Assembly: GCA_034698045.1 (NCBI GenBank) | Contig: JAQGAU010001118.1 | Span: 1 to 21,320, forward strand | Origin: Paramacrobiotus richtersi | Taxonomy: Eukaryota; Tardigrada; Eutardigrada; Parachela; Macrobiotidae | Length of the DNA: 21,320 nt | Direction of reading: 5' to 3' | In this document: in pieces, positions 1 to 10,600 of the stretch | Layout of the letters: each line of letters opens with the position of its first letter | Numbering within the stretch: the first letter of the stretch is position 1 | The notes under the pieces: generated by a model | Database searches by the model: none | The model's input: only the letters and a program-made list of their open reading frames with translations | What the model was told of the DNA's origin: nothing | Made by a program: the position numbers and the translations under genes

Positions 1-3000
1 GACCATTGTTTCATACTCTTCTTCGTCAGGGATTTCTGTTGGAAAAAAGCAGTTTTAAACAATTTTTCCTTTTATTTTCAACTGGATACGGTTCACGAAA
101 TTAAATAAAGGCAAATAAATGTTTCTAATTTGTAGGAAAAGGTTTTTCTCGAAGGATAAGCAGAAAGTCAAAGCGAAATCTATTTGATCAAACCGGAGCA
201 TGTCTCTGTTCTTGTTTCATTTGATTGTATCCAGATCACTCTGATTTTCTGGATTCCTTTCACATTTGTTCATGATATTCAGAATTATGAATTATGAGTG
301 ACTGAATTATTTATGAATATAATTTTAAAGCAAACATTATTTTTAACGCAAGAACCACTTATATTCTTGGCTGACTTCTTGGTCTTAGAAACTACATTAT
401 AATTGATTATCAACGTGATGACACGATCAATCAACATACCCAGTATAATATTCGGATCATTCGGATCCAGCGTCAGCACCGCCGGCTCCGGTAAATCCTC
501 AATATTCTCCGCATCCCAGATAATCTGTTTCTCCCAGTTCCCGCTAACCAGATCGTCATTCACCGCTGGGAACATGGATTCCTTCTTCAAATCAAGAGAT
601 GATTGCCCATTGGCCACCTTATGCGACAAAAACGACGCCGCAGTCCGGTATGTCGTATTGGGAATCCACCCGGCTTCCGTGCGCTTCTCCGACAACAGTT
701 TATCCACGTCACGCTTGAACAACGCCCCGTCCCAGATGATATTCTGCTCCCAGTTGGTCAAGGAAACCATCAGGAAGGCCTCGTCGTTCACGTCCAGTTT
801 GCAGTTGACTTTGGTGCCGGTGAATGAGGCGGAAGTGGGACGAGAGTCGCGTTTCTTGGAGGATGCACCATAGTCGAAGTTCTCGCCCGTTGGATCGACG
901 TTTAACGCGTCGTACCTGGTAACGGCATTCCCACAATCACAAAATAGTTTAAATGTTTTCAATGTGCAAACTGTCAAACAAAGTTCAGTAGGAAAGCAAA
1001 CTCAGATTACACCGGTGTAACACGAAACGTACGATTAAAACAATTAATAACAACCGCTGAAGCAATATAATTCAGTTCTAAAAGTAACTTCAAGCGTAAT
1101 GCCATAACTGAAATATAAGGATACGGATAAATTTACAGATCAAGCCTTGTTCCAAAAACAAAACAAGACGGTAGAAAATCTGTAAGGCGAAAAAAACTGA
1201 ATTTCAGACTAGTGTCGACAAAATATCTACACTGCACGTTTGTTGGAGAAGCAACATCACCTACTCACGGCTGAATCAGCACTGAGGCCGTAATAGCCAG
1301 TATACTACGCCACCACAATAATGCACATGTGCGTCTTTGTAACCTGTTCGATTCCTGACTGTTTCGGCTTACCTATTAATCGCAACATATATCTACTTTT
1401 TCGGGCGAAAATCAGCAAAACCCAACAAAAAAAACATAAAAAAGGAAAGGGCGTTAGCCGAGTACGAAAGAATTTCAAATATCCTAGCCAAAATATTGGA
1501 AAATTTTTTTTAAATCCTTAGCTAACAGTAACGATAGCGCGTTGCGATGCGGGACAATATAACAAACCGCGAACAATTACTAATTATATTTAGGAATCAA
1601 TAAGATTGTCAGAAGAGAGATCTAATTCAGCAACAACAAAAATTAATGTAACTCACCAATGCTGTGCCGGTCCGTATCTCCACGGCGGTATAGCCGAAGC
1701 CGTCAGCCTCTTGGGCTTCTCCACTTCCCCATTCTCCACCGGGACCTCCACAACATTCTCCACCGTCACGGGCGCATCCGGTACCACTTCAATGGGCAGT
1801 TTCCCCACCGGCTTGGGCATAACAATCGGCCAGTGCTCCTGACACAGCCTCTCCAACTTCTCCGCTTCATTCTCCTCCTCCTCGTCCTCCACCGGGACAC
1901 CGGGACTCAACGCGTCCCCCTTGTGTCGGTAATTATTCCAGCGTTTAGGCAGACTGGACGGCCGTCCGGGACCAAACAGCCGGGAGAAACGCAGCACCAC
2001 ATCCGGCTGGAAGTCAGGGAAGATGTCGTTGATCTTGATGTTGGCCAGTTCCGGTGGGAGGACGGAGGCCAGCGGGGTGTTGAGGGAGGAGTGGGATGGA
2101 GTGTCGTCCAGGATGGAGGCCACGGCGGCCGCGGTGATAGTGTCCTCCTGGGATGATTGGTCGGATGGGGGTGTTTCTTCTGGAGGGGTTTCGGGCGGTT
2201 CGTCAATCTCGCATACTTTATCGACTAGGGCATGAACCGCTTCGGTGGCGGTTTTGACGGGTTCTTCCTGGGAAGAAGGGTAGGACGGCAGGCCCGACGA
2301 CTCAAAGAAACCGCTTTCTGACGAATCTATCAAAAAATATCGGTATTCAAAGCCTGGCTTTCGACAACCCCACATAAACCTGTCGTAAGCAAGTTCGATA
2401 AACGTTTTCACTTCAGTCAACTTCACAATTAAAAAAACGTAAAAATCACTTATTTCCGATAATTTAGAACTTACATTAAGAAAGACAATGTGTTAGAAAT
2501 TGCACACTGTAACGAATTCAAACACTGACAGAATCTGATGACTGTTAATTTCAAGTAAAACAGAACGATCACAAAAATTACAAAACAATACTGATTAGAA
2601 AGCAGTCTAACTAAAAATATGAAAAACGAAATATTCAAATCCACAAACGAAATATTCATTGAATGAGCCTAATATTAACAAAATTTATTTCGTTTGTATT
2701 CTGAATGTTTTATGCTGTTAATTTAACATTTGAGCCTTCGCCAATAAACAATCAGACCAATTAAATTATGCTACTATTAGCTATAAGCAACCATCAGTAC
2801 AAAGCTGTCAAACCTTGAGACTGAGACGAAGGCAAGGAAGCAGTAAGACTGCTTTTTTCCAGCGGGGACGTTTCTCTGGTTTCCCGTGCTCCCACATCTT
2901 TCTCATCATATCTATCCTCGTCAGCCACATCCTCCGTATCGTAATAATCCACGGCTGTTGGCGACGCAACAATACCATCTCCATCGTCCAAATCTAACAG

Positions 3001-3349
3001 ACGCAATACAGAACGTCAGAAAAAGAGATCATAAACGATAAAAACAGCTGAAAACGATTCCTTCTGGGTTTTCGAAAGTGGTGAGTTTTCTGAGGCTTCA
3101 CATACCGTTTCGGGAAGTACTGCCACCGAGTTCCTGATTTTCCGAATTGACATCTCGGATTTCATTGGCCAGCGAGTGAAGAGTTCGTGTTGATTTCACT
3201 AAGCTCCCCAAATGCCTTTTGGCATCGGGATCCAGATAATCGCCTTCCAATTGCCCATCTTCGTCGATATTCCCGAACAGGATGTTGGCCAGGGAAAATG
3301 GCTGTGCGTCTTCATAGTCACTATCGTTGTGATCGTCATCAAACGACAT
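1..3349 (-). CDS. TAF1: TAF1, TFIID subunit 1 (N-terminal half, runs off left edge)
   Basis: This is the largest TFIID scaffold subunit, which binds TBP and TAF7 at RNA polymerase II core promoters. Five minus-strand exons join in frame: 3349-3106, 2993-2814, 2326-1657, 915-440 and 35-1, giving 535 visible codons. Exon 1 starts MSFDDD and has the TBP-binding block FSLANILFGNIDEDGQLEG. Exon 2 has the TAVDYYDTEDVADED stretch. Exon 3 has IFPDFQPDVVLRFSRLFGPG and ends in WRYGPAQH plus a split Trp codon, which exon 4 completes and continues with YDAL. Exon 4 has two W-E-x2-IIWD motifs and LTLDPNDPNIIL; exon 5 continues E-IPDEEE. All are diagnostic TAF1 landmarks in the right order. The start is chosen at 3349 because animal TAF1 begins with a short acidic leader; an in-frame ATG at 3376 would add nine residues. 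The donor of intron 2 (GTTTGA) is weak. Catalytic-like, winged-helix and bromodomain parts lie outside the window. Confidence 0.95.
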
Positions 3350-4740
3350 ATTGAAGACTCGAAGGCGAACAAACAATGTTACAACGGCTAATAAAGGGAA
3401 ATCTGCGAGTCTCCAGAAGATAGCTGCGCTTTGACAGCAGCTTTCAAGCCAAACTGCTCGTTAGCTATAGATCACATTGTTAATCTCGACCAGAGATCAG
3501 CGCTTTCCCGGTAGCGTACAGTAGTTCCCGTCATAAATTCAGTGGTCCGAGGATTGAAATTTAGAGTAAAACTATTTGTATGAATTTGTGAAGAAACGAC
3601 AAACAATCGCAATATTAATTATTATATCTCAAAACTGTCTCTCGCAGACGCAGCCTGCAGAGAATGCAAACTGTTTTGATGCGCATACTTGGCCGTTACC
3701 CTATTAATAACTGGCACCTCGGGTGGTAAGTCACGCGCCCGCAGAGATTGATTCTTTTTTTTTCGAAAATTTATACCACGATCCAACCGACCGCAGACTG
3801 TAACCTTTTTAACACCTTACCGGTAAGTGGGACTGTGGTGTTGTATATTCCAATGAAATGAACATTTTTGTCTAACAATTATGAAAATCTCTCCCAGCAA
3901 AGCTTCGCTTTCCAAAAAATCCATATTCCTCCGCAAAGTACGGCAAAGTACCGCAGAAGAACGGTATCCGGCTTCACCGGAAGTAGCCAGTATTCGTTTT
4001 CCGGTACCTTATAAAGCTTATAATAATTAATAAACCGCTAACGCTTCGCCGATATACAGGTATCGTATGTTAAGTATTCCACCCGCTACCGTTGTTACAA
4101 CGGCCAAAGCAGTGAAACATGTTGGGTTTTTCGAGCGATAAATTCTCGATAAGCGATCTGTTCAACTAGTCTCTGCCAAACGCACACAGATTTTTCCATT
4201 AACAGCCATTACAACACATATAATTACATACAGCATGAAAGAATGAAAATACAATAACTAAACAATAATAAATAAATTAGTAAATGAATGGTACCCAAAA
4301 GTATATACGCATTTATGAACATTATGAAACTAACACTACCATATGGAATTATGAATGAGACGCTTTGGGTTGTGTCGCACGCACCGGCCGGTTGAGAGAA
4401 TTTTTTCTGCTTGAAAGTGAGAATTTTTACCATGATCGAGGCTCGATCGCTCCGTTTACTCGAACTAATGACAAGCTTTTTCTGACAATTATGAAAGCCT
4501 CATCGTATCAAGCGTTACTTTTCAAAACAACACCATAATTCCGTATTGCAGCTCCAGAGCCAATGCACATATTCCGGTATCGGCGCCACTGATCTTGTAA
4601 AAGTATAGCATATAAACAATAACATACAGTACAACCGAACAAATGGGTGGGCGTCACAATATGAAACCAGAAGGGTGACTTTCCGCAGCCAGAGGGTTCT
4701 CGAATATTCTCAAACAACGCGTACAGTCAAGTGATTCAGC
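3350..4740. other. Non-coding region upstream of TAF1, with a diverged repeat pair
   Basis: No convincing ORF is seen on either strand. The TAF1 promoter and 5' UTR must lie in its left part, but I see no TATA box there. Two stretches, about 3725-4000 and 4370-4600, look like old copies of each other. Each runs through a GTCxCACGC element, a T-rich tract, a TACCAxGATC element, then an ACAATTATGAAA block followed by related downstream sequence. Similarity by eye is roughly 60 percent. Confidence 0.35.
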
Positions 4741-4756
4741 ATCATTACTTGGTGCC

Positions 4757-4764
4757 TATATAAG
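4757..4764 (+). promoter_or_regulatory. TATA box of a candidate plus-strand promoter
   Basis: The perfect TATATAAG lies upstream of the 4935-5207 ORF. A CAGTGGG start site would be about 25 bases downstream, and an initiator-like TCAGTT lies at 4802. No other gene in the window shows such a clear TATA element. Confidence 0.45.
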
Positions 4765-4934
4765 TTACAAGCCGTCACAGCAGTGGGCCCACAAACCTAT
4801 TTCAGTTCTTTGTCGTCTGTGCTCATTGTCAGAACATAGTCTGACAAGTGACAAGTGCCCTTATTAATCATTTCCTACCATTGTGACCTTTTAAAATTCT
4901 GTATTGAACAAGTTTGATTACTCACCTCGCAAAT

Positions 4935-5207
4935 ATGATCCCTCTGTTTGAAATTATAAGAATCTTGCCGGATGGTAGAATTATTGTGACAAAAGTATAT
5001 ATGGTCATCATACCTGTTGGGTTCGGACCTTATGGAGGAACATCGAAATTTTGGCATTCCACATATGAGTTTTCCGTTATCTTGCGAGGCCGCAAAAAGG
5101 GTGAAAGAGCCCGGATGCGGCTGAACAAGACACAGAATACCTTCCGCAATGGCACCAGACGAATATCTAATTCAAGAACTGCACGTTATGCAATTAAGAA
5201 TTTCTAA
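4935..5207 (+). CDS. Hypothetical 90-residue protein
   Basis: I do not recognise a family. The ATG at 4935 opens a 91-codon frame. The N-terminal half is hydrophobic to mixed (MIPLFEIIRILPDG, then a VYMVIIPVGFGPYGG stretch). The C-terminal half is very basic (RGRKKGERARMR), so nucleic-acid or nuclear localisation is possible but unproven. Support comes from context: a good TATA box 170 bases upstream and an AATAAA signal 42 bases after the stop make a compact intronless unit. Against it are the short length, no recognisable domain, and a minus-strand donor-like ACTCACC just upstream. The first codons resemble those of a second small ORF at 5500 (IIPLF plus a basic stretch), which may mean a small local duplication. 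It could be a chance ORF in a non-coding transcript. Confidence 0.3.
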   Translation: MIPLFEIIRILPDGRIIVTKVYMVIIPVGFGPYGGTSKFWHSTYEFSVILRGRKKGERARMRLNKTQNTFRNGTRRISNSRTARYAIKNF

Positions 5208-5248
5208 AGTTTTATTAAATTAAGATTTCAGTATTTGAAGCAAGAATT

Positions 5249-5254
5249 AATAAA
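5249..5254 (+). terminator. Polyadenylation signal AATAAA
   Basis: A canonical AATAAA lies 42 bases past the TAA of the small ORF and would end that transcript. AT-rich surroundings make chance occurrence possible. Confidence 0.35.
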
Positions 5255-5346
5255 TTAATTACTACATACCAGAACCATAACAGATTTATACCTCAGTGAT
5301 GTCCTTCATCACAATTTTATAATTTACAATATATAATTATATATTT

Positions 5347-5463
5347 GAAAGGCTTGCCTTTCACCAGGTCGATGATGAGCCTGAGACCTGGTTTCTTTTT
5401 ATTTTTTACTGGCTTCTAATGGGATTTGTTCTATGCAAAAGCAACAGAATCCATTAGACTCTG
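5347..5463. repeat. Three consecutive stem-loops
   Basis: Three inverted repeats follow one another. First is GAAAGGC/GCCTTTC with a 2-nt loop (5347-5362). Second is ACCAGGTC/GACCTGGT with a 14-nt loop (5363-5392), followed by a T-rich tract. Third is an imperfect stem of about 20 bp (about 5408-5463), where TCTAATGGGATTTGTT faces AACAGAATCCATTAGA across a loop of about 12 nt. They may belong to a structured RNA or a small foldback element. No family is recognised. Confidence 0.5.
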
Positions 5464-5499
5464 GTAAAAAAAAATCCCTGTTCCGGAGGAGTTCCTGAA

Positions 5500-5637
5500 A
5501 TGGCTCGCATTATTCCACTTTTCCAGGTAAGGATTGTAAGTCGGCAACGTTTACCATGCATGTTATGTTATTGTAGCACTTGCTTCCGGGATAACCCAGG
5601 TCGATATATGATCCAGACCAGGTGCGGTAACAAATGA
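5500..5637 (+). CDS. Small ORF, 45 residues, or a first exon with donor at 5527
   Basis: The ATG at 5500 reads MARIIPLFQ up to a good splice donor (CAG/GTAAGG), so a 27-nt first coding exon is possible. Read through unspliced, it gives 45 residues with five Cys in the middle part. The opening resembles the 4935 ORF. No downstream partner exon was identified and no family is recognised, so coding status is doubtful. Confidence 0.12.
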   Translation: MARIIPLFQVRIVSRQRLPCMLCYCSTCFRDNPGRYMIQTRCGNK

Positions 5638-5639
5638 TG

Positions 5640-6017
5640 TCTAACTAGGTAAGTGCACTCGCTGTTTGCGGGCACTGGTGGACCGAAGCGAGCAGAAAGT
5701 TACTTAAAAAATGTGGTTATGTGGACGCTGGTCAGGAGTGTGTGTAAACTAGCTGGCAGTAGTGTATATCCAGTGTATATATATAGTGTACATTGCTTCA
5801 GTGTATGTCCCTTCCAAGAACAAAATTACTCTTGACCTTTACCACACACCGAAGAACAGTAAAACGGTCGAAAACAATTAAACCAAAAGGTCAGGCTTAT
5901 TCTAGCCAGCTATGTCTTTCTCTGTACTGTTGCCTTTTTGCTTTTGATCGCTTGGAGGACCGCGAAAGGCACGGTTGGCTCAACAGCTATCCCAGTTGTC
6001 TACTTTTTGTAGCGCAA
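5640..6017. other. No gene seen
   Basis: Short ORFs here have no recognisable motifs, no splice context and no conserved domain. A short TATATATAG tract is at about 5775. The minisatellite follows directly. Confidence 0.4.
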
Positions 6018-6690
6018 TACTTCCGGTACCGTGACCGACAGGAGAGACAAAATATCCAGTTTTGTTGAATATAAAAGTAACACAGGTCACATAACAACGC
6101 CTAATATTGTTACATATCGCTACATATTGGATACTAAATAACGCCCCCTTTTTTTGTGTTTATATTATTTGCTTATCTTTTTATTTCTCATTATTTATTT
6201 AATAATAATTATTACGCAATTCTTCCGGTACCGTGACCGACGGGACATACAAATTATTCAGTTTTGTGGAATATAGAGGACGCGCCTTCTATTTTTGTGT
6301 TTATATTATATATTTATTTATTTCTTCATTTATTATTATTATGTTTTTATTATATTATTTAGTACTGTGACCGACGGGACAAACAAAATAGCCAGTTTTG
6401 TGGAATATAGAGGACGCGCTCTATATTTTTGTGTTATATCATTTATTTATATTCTATTTATTATATTTTATTTATTATATTATTTAGTACCGTGACCGAC
6501 GGGACAGACAAAATGGCCAGTTTTGTGGAATATAGAGGACGCGCCCTGTATTTTTGTGTTTATATTATTTATTTATATTTTATTTATTATAATTTGTTTA
6601 TTATATTATTTAGTACTGTGACCGACGGGACAGACAAAATGTCCATTTTCATTGAATATAGAGGACCTTCGCTCCGCTTCGGTCGATGAT
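6018..6690. repeat. Minisatellite, five copies of a GTGACCGACGGGAC core unit
   Basis: The core GTGACCGA starts at 6031, 6233, 6367, 6492 and 6618, so spacings are about 202, 134, 125 and 126 bp. Each unit has a conserved block of about 55 bp (TACCGTGACCGACGGGAC, then CAGTTTTGTGGAATATAGAGGACGC with small changes) and an A/T-only tail of TTTATT-like words. The two right-hand full units are almost identical. The first copy is the most diverged and lacks the typical tail, and the last breaks off after ATATAGAGGACC. Short open frames cross the units, but the 125 and 134 spacings break a continuous frame, so I read this as non-coding. Confidence 0.9.
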
Positions 6691-7120
6691 TACTGGAATC
6701 AAAATTCCCAGTGTTTCTCGTTGCGGCGTTGCCTGTATAATTATATGAATTACTGTTTGGTTTTAGCGAAATAGGAGCGGTGCTCTATGACTCGGACAAA
6801 ACGGCACAGCATTTTTCCGGCATTAGTAATTGTTACGTTTCTGCGCCCAGAAATACTCACTACTTAGGGTACAGCAATTTCTAGAAAAATTTGCAGTGAG
6901 GCTTTAACAGAAGTACTGGTATTTTCTAGTTCGTTAGCCTCTAATGTAAAAGCTCTTAGCCTCTAATGTAAAAGCTCTGCACTGAAAGCCATACCGTTGT
7001 TCGGAAAAAAATCTGACAATTTACGAATTCCACCAGTCGTCAAACAACAAAAAATGCATAAACAGGTGCGTTACCAGCCACAACAACCTACAGCAAAAAC
7101 AATTATCACACAAGAAACAT
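6691..7120. other. Downstream region of the minus-strand PRDM-like gene
   Basis: This contains the presumed 3' UTR of the minus-strand gene. No AATAAA or ATTAAA is seen on the minus strand between the stop codon and the minisatellite, so the true 3' end is uncertain. No ORF with a recognisable product is seen. Confidence 0.4.
6935..6978. repeat. Perfect 22-bp tandem duplication
   Basis: The unit TAGCCTCTAATGTAAAAGCTCT occurs twice back to back with no mismatch (6935-6956 and 6957-6978). This is a recent slippage or duplication event near the 3' end of the minus-strand gene. Confidence 0.9.
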
Positions 7121-7648
7121 TTACGTACAAACTTCACCATGAACCTGCATCCTATGCCGCAGAAATCTCCCATCCGTTAAAAACCCCAACCGGCACTTCT
7201 CACACTTGTATTTAAACTCATCATACTGCATCCGCTTCCTAGGCGCCTTATATTCTTTCCCGGTGTCGCCTTTCTTTTCCTTGGCCTTCTCTCTCAGTCC
7301 TGTACCATGGGACCATCTCTTATGGTACTGCATCGTGGACTGCTGTTTATACTTCTTCCCACAAATTCCGCAGACGTATTTGAATTCTTGGGAATGGGAC
7401 AGCAGATGATGTCCCATTCGGTTCTTGTTCTTGAACATGCGGTTACAGATGGGGCATGTGCGAATGGAGGCCAAGTTATGCTGGGCTTTATGGTGTCGAC
7501 TGAGAGCTCTGTAATCGGGAACGATCACGGAGCAGTTGGGACAGTGGAAACCGTCGGGTTGGCGGTGGGTTAGGATGTGCTGGCCGAGTTCCACCCAGGA
7601 ATGGTACATTTTGGCGCAGTACAAACAGGACTTTGGCATATGGACTGC
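7121..7648 (-). other. Last exon: C2H2 fingers 5-9
   Basis: The acceptor TTACAG precedes GCAGTCCATATG. The exon encodes the end of finger 4 and five more C2H2 fingers (starting CLYC, CPNC, CPIC, CGIC, CEKC), then stops with TAA. The link YKAPRKRM before the last finger matches YVAPRKRM in the plus-strand gene, so the two terminal exons are clear paralogues. Finger linkers are not TGEKP-type and the fingers differ from one another, unlike the repeated array of vertebrate PRDM9. Confidence 0.88.
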
Positions 7649-10600
7649 CTGTAATAAAACAATCAAATCTAATCTAGATGAATTAAAACAAACATTCACA
7701 GCCCACATTGCATACTCTGCGATATTCTCGTCATAAAGATATTCGAATACGATTGTTCGAACAATTTACTATTGTTCTTTTTACTAAGAAATTCTAAAAC
7801 AATCCAATAAAACATTAAGGAAACATCGTAAGCAATTTACTGCACCGACAACAATGAAAATACTACAAAGTATGTTACGATTACAAAAATGCACGACTGT
7901 AGAAACAAATATGCATGTAAAATATACTTATACGATTAACACTCATCATTAACAGATGTGTCTACGATTTCCATAAACAAATTCCACAAATATTTGTGTA
8001 TTACAAACATAACAAAATGAGTCTGTCATCACGTTGTTCTTTAATGTTCTTTAATGTTTTAAGCGCAACTCACAATCAGTTCTCACAATCTTTCCAACAA
8101 CCAATACTTTTCTGTTAACAACAATTACTACATGTACCGCGACCACACACCTGTACATGCGATATCAGTCTCCGCGGACTCGGGTACTCCTTCCCACATT
8201 TATCACAAACATGCTTCTCCTTATCATCCCCGTTGCGGCCCACTTCCGGATGCATCGCCTTCATATGCCGCGCCATACAATGTACCGTATAATACTGCTG
8301 ACAGTGGGCGCACTGCTCCCGTGGTTGGTAGACTTTCTTATGCTCCCAAACGTGGCCAACCAGTAACTTCAAACTGCCAAAATCTTTACCACACTCCGGA
8401 CACTTTCCAGCTGCAGAGTTCTGGTCACTATCCACAGCGTCCGGATTGTGTCCGAGGATATGGAGATCCAAGAGTTTCTGTGATGTGAAAGTGACCAAAC
8501 ACTCCGCACAGGGATGGACTCCCTCCATGGATGGTTTGTACCTTATGCATTTTGGGGGGTTTGGTATACGTTGCCGTGGCTTCCCATCCGATTTCGGTTG
8601 TTTGCGTTTCTTCGGCACTTTATCTCCCCGAATCGGTGAGTCAACTATGACCTCTCCGCTGCGAGAATTTTCGTCCGGTTTTTGATCAGACGCGATGGAA
8701 CCCATATCAACGTTTTCGTCAGATAAAATCCATGGAAGGGAAGATCCCAAACTGGTACTTGTAACAAAGAGCAACGTATCAGCGCCATCTAAACACCAAA
8801 ATTGTGTTGAAAACTCAAATATCGGTCGAAGTAAACGCTATGCAGACATCATACCTTTGGCGCTGTTTATTTCCATCCGATGGCAGGATCCATCCGACTC
8901 AGCATTTACCACAGCTTTTTTCATTCTTTTTGATCCCTTTTCATTCTTCTCCTTTGTCTCTTTTCTGACGGTCTTTTGTTCTGTAATTCACAGTACAGCA
9001 TAAAGAATGGCTGCAAAACCGACTTTTTAGTACAGAAAAACACAGTCAATAGGAAAAAACGCTTACGCTGCACATCCGCTGCGGTGAATTCTTCCACATC
9101 ATCAGCGAGGTCACTCATCCTTTCTGGAGCTCCAGAAACGAGCCCACTGGCCGAACCATTTCCACTGAATGAAGACGCTTCCGGATCATCTTCAGGCTGG
9201 GACAGAGAAGATGGCATACTTTCGTACAACATGGAATCCGTGTCTTTTTCGGTCCTCTTTCCCTTCTTGACCTTTGCCCGGTTTTTCTCCATCTGACTGG
9301 CCTGTTCCAGGACATCCATATAACGCTGCAGCGATGGATCCCCATCTCCACGCCCCAACTGTGCCCGCGTGGAGGCATACGAGAGCAAATATATCCGGAG
9401 TGCATTCTGCAGTGTAGACCGTGCCCGGTCCAACTCGGCAGGGAGTAGTTTCCGTTGGAGATACAATCCGGCGGCGTCATTCCAGGCGTTGGTATACTGT
9501 TTGTGACCGCGAGGAAACCGGTACGGATTGGTGCTAACGATCGCTTGCAGACGTTTGATCCGTTCTTCGTAGCCTGTTTTTCGTTTCTTGACAGCAGAAT
9601 CGGGCGTATCATGTCCTATGGCAAGCGTAGAAATTATAATAAATGCCGTATACAAGGCATTGCTCTCCGTAGAACGGAGAGCAATGCCTTGCCGTATATC
9701 AAGTCGGTTCCAAACTGTTATCATTAGAGAATACTGTATTTGGTGAACTTTTCATTACTGAAAATTTGTTTATCAAGAAAGTTTCGCGAAAGTGCGAAAA
9801 AGAATTCCCATAGGAACTACAATAAACACAAGAAGAAGTTCAATAAACGAATCAGCACGGTGTAAGTGAAATAACCAAGAATCGGCATGAATAAATCAAA
9901 AAACGTATAAAAAAAAATTACATACAAAAGCCTACATTACAAATATTGAAAGCTAACAAGATTGTTCACGGATGCGTATGCCCCAAACTAACAACAACAA
10001 AACACGCAAACGCCGGAGCTAAAGTAAGTGTAAGCACAGCAGTGTCACATTTGTGATACTCACCATCATCCAGTTTTCTTTTCCCGGTCTTTGCGGAACT
10101 TGAGTCCGGAACACACAGACGGCGGTCGTTTCCGTTCACTAGTCCAGTAGAGGCAGAATCAGGGTTCATAACACTGTCTCCTGCGAACGAAGTCAGTTCA
10201 CTATCAATTTCCTCACCCTCGGGGAAGCTTGCAGGCAGGACAGACAAAAAAGGGTCGAATCCGACAAAATCGGATGCAATGTCGTAAACATGGTTTTCCT
10301 CAGCTAAAACACAGAAGCATGACGTGAACTCATCAATTTATCTATCAGAGAACGTTCTGAGAAGTAGATGCGACAAAAAGCATACAATGCAGTGAAGATG
10401 TTTGCCATAGTTGTACTCACACTGCAAATGATGAGATTCAAGCGATTCACAAATTCCAACAGATTCCGCGTATTTTTGAGAATACACGACCTTCAGTTCT
10501 TCGTTTCGCGCGATTTCCTTCGTGGCAAGCAGGTAAACTTCGTTCTTCGAAGCGTACACGGCTACATTGTGTTCGGTCAGATTCGAAGCTGGGCGGACGA

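Noticed and set aside
1659-2156. Plus-strand ORF of 165 codons
   Set aside because: It is a shadow of TAF1 exon 3, whose minus-strand frame has clear TAF1 motifs.
2471-2659. Minus-strand hydrophobic ORF inside TAF1
   Set aside because: It lies in intron 2. Exons 2 and 3 join in phase without it, and its Phe/Ile-rich content fits A/T-rich intron.
5653-6068. Two plus-strand ORFs of 60 and 91 codons
   Set aside because: No domain, no splice context, and the second runs into the minisatellite.
6295-6689. Frames reading VTDGTDKMASFVEYRG repeatedly, as if a repeat protein
   Set aside because: Unit lengths of 125 and 134 break the frame, and the spacers are A/T-only and translate to Tyr/Ile/Phe runs. 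A minisatellite explains it better.
6018-6690. CRISPR-like array
   Set aside because: Repeats are long with A/T-only variable tails in a eukaryotic genome; there are no unique spacers of constant size.
8132-8488. Plus-strand ORF of 118 codons opposite the zinc fingers
   Set aside because: It is the complement of a finger exon of the minus-strand gene; no domain of its own.
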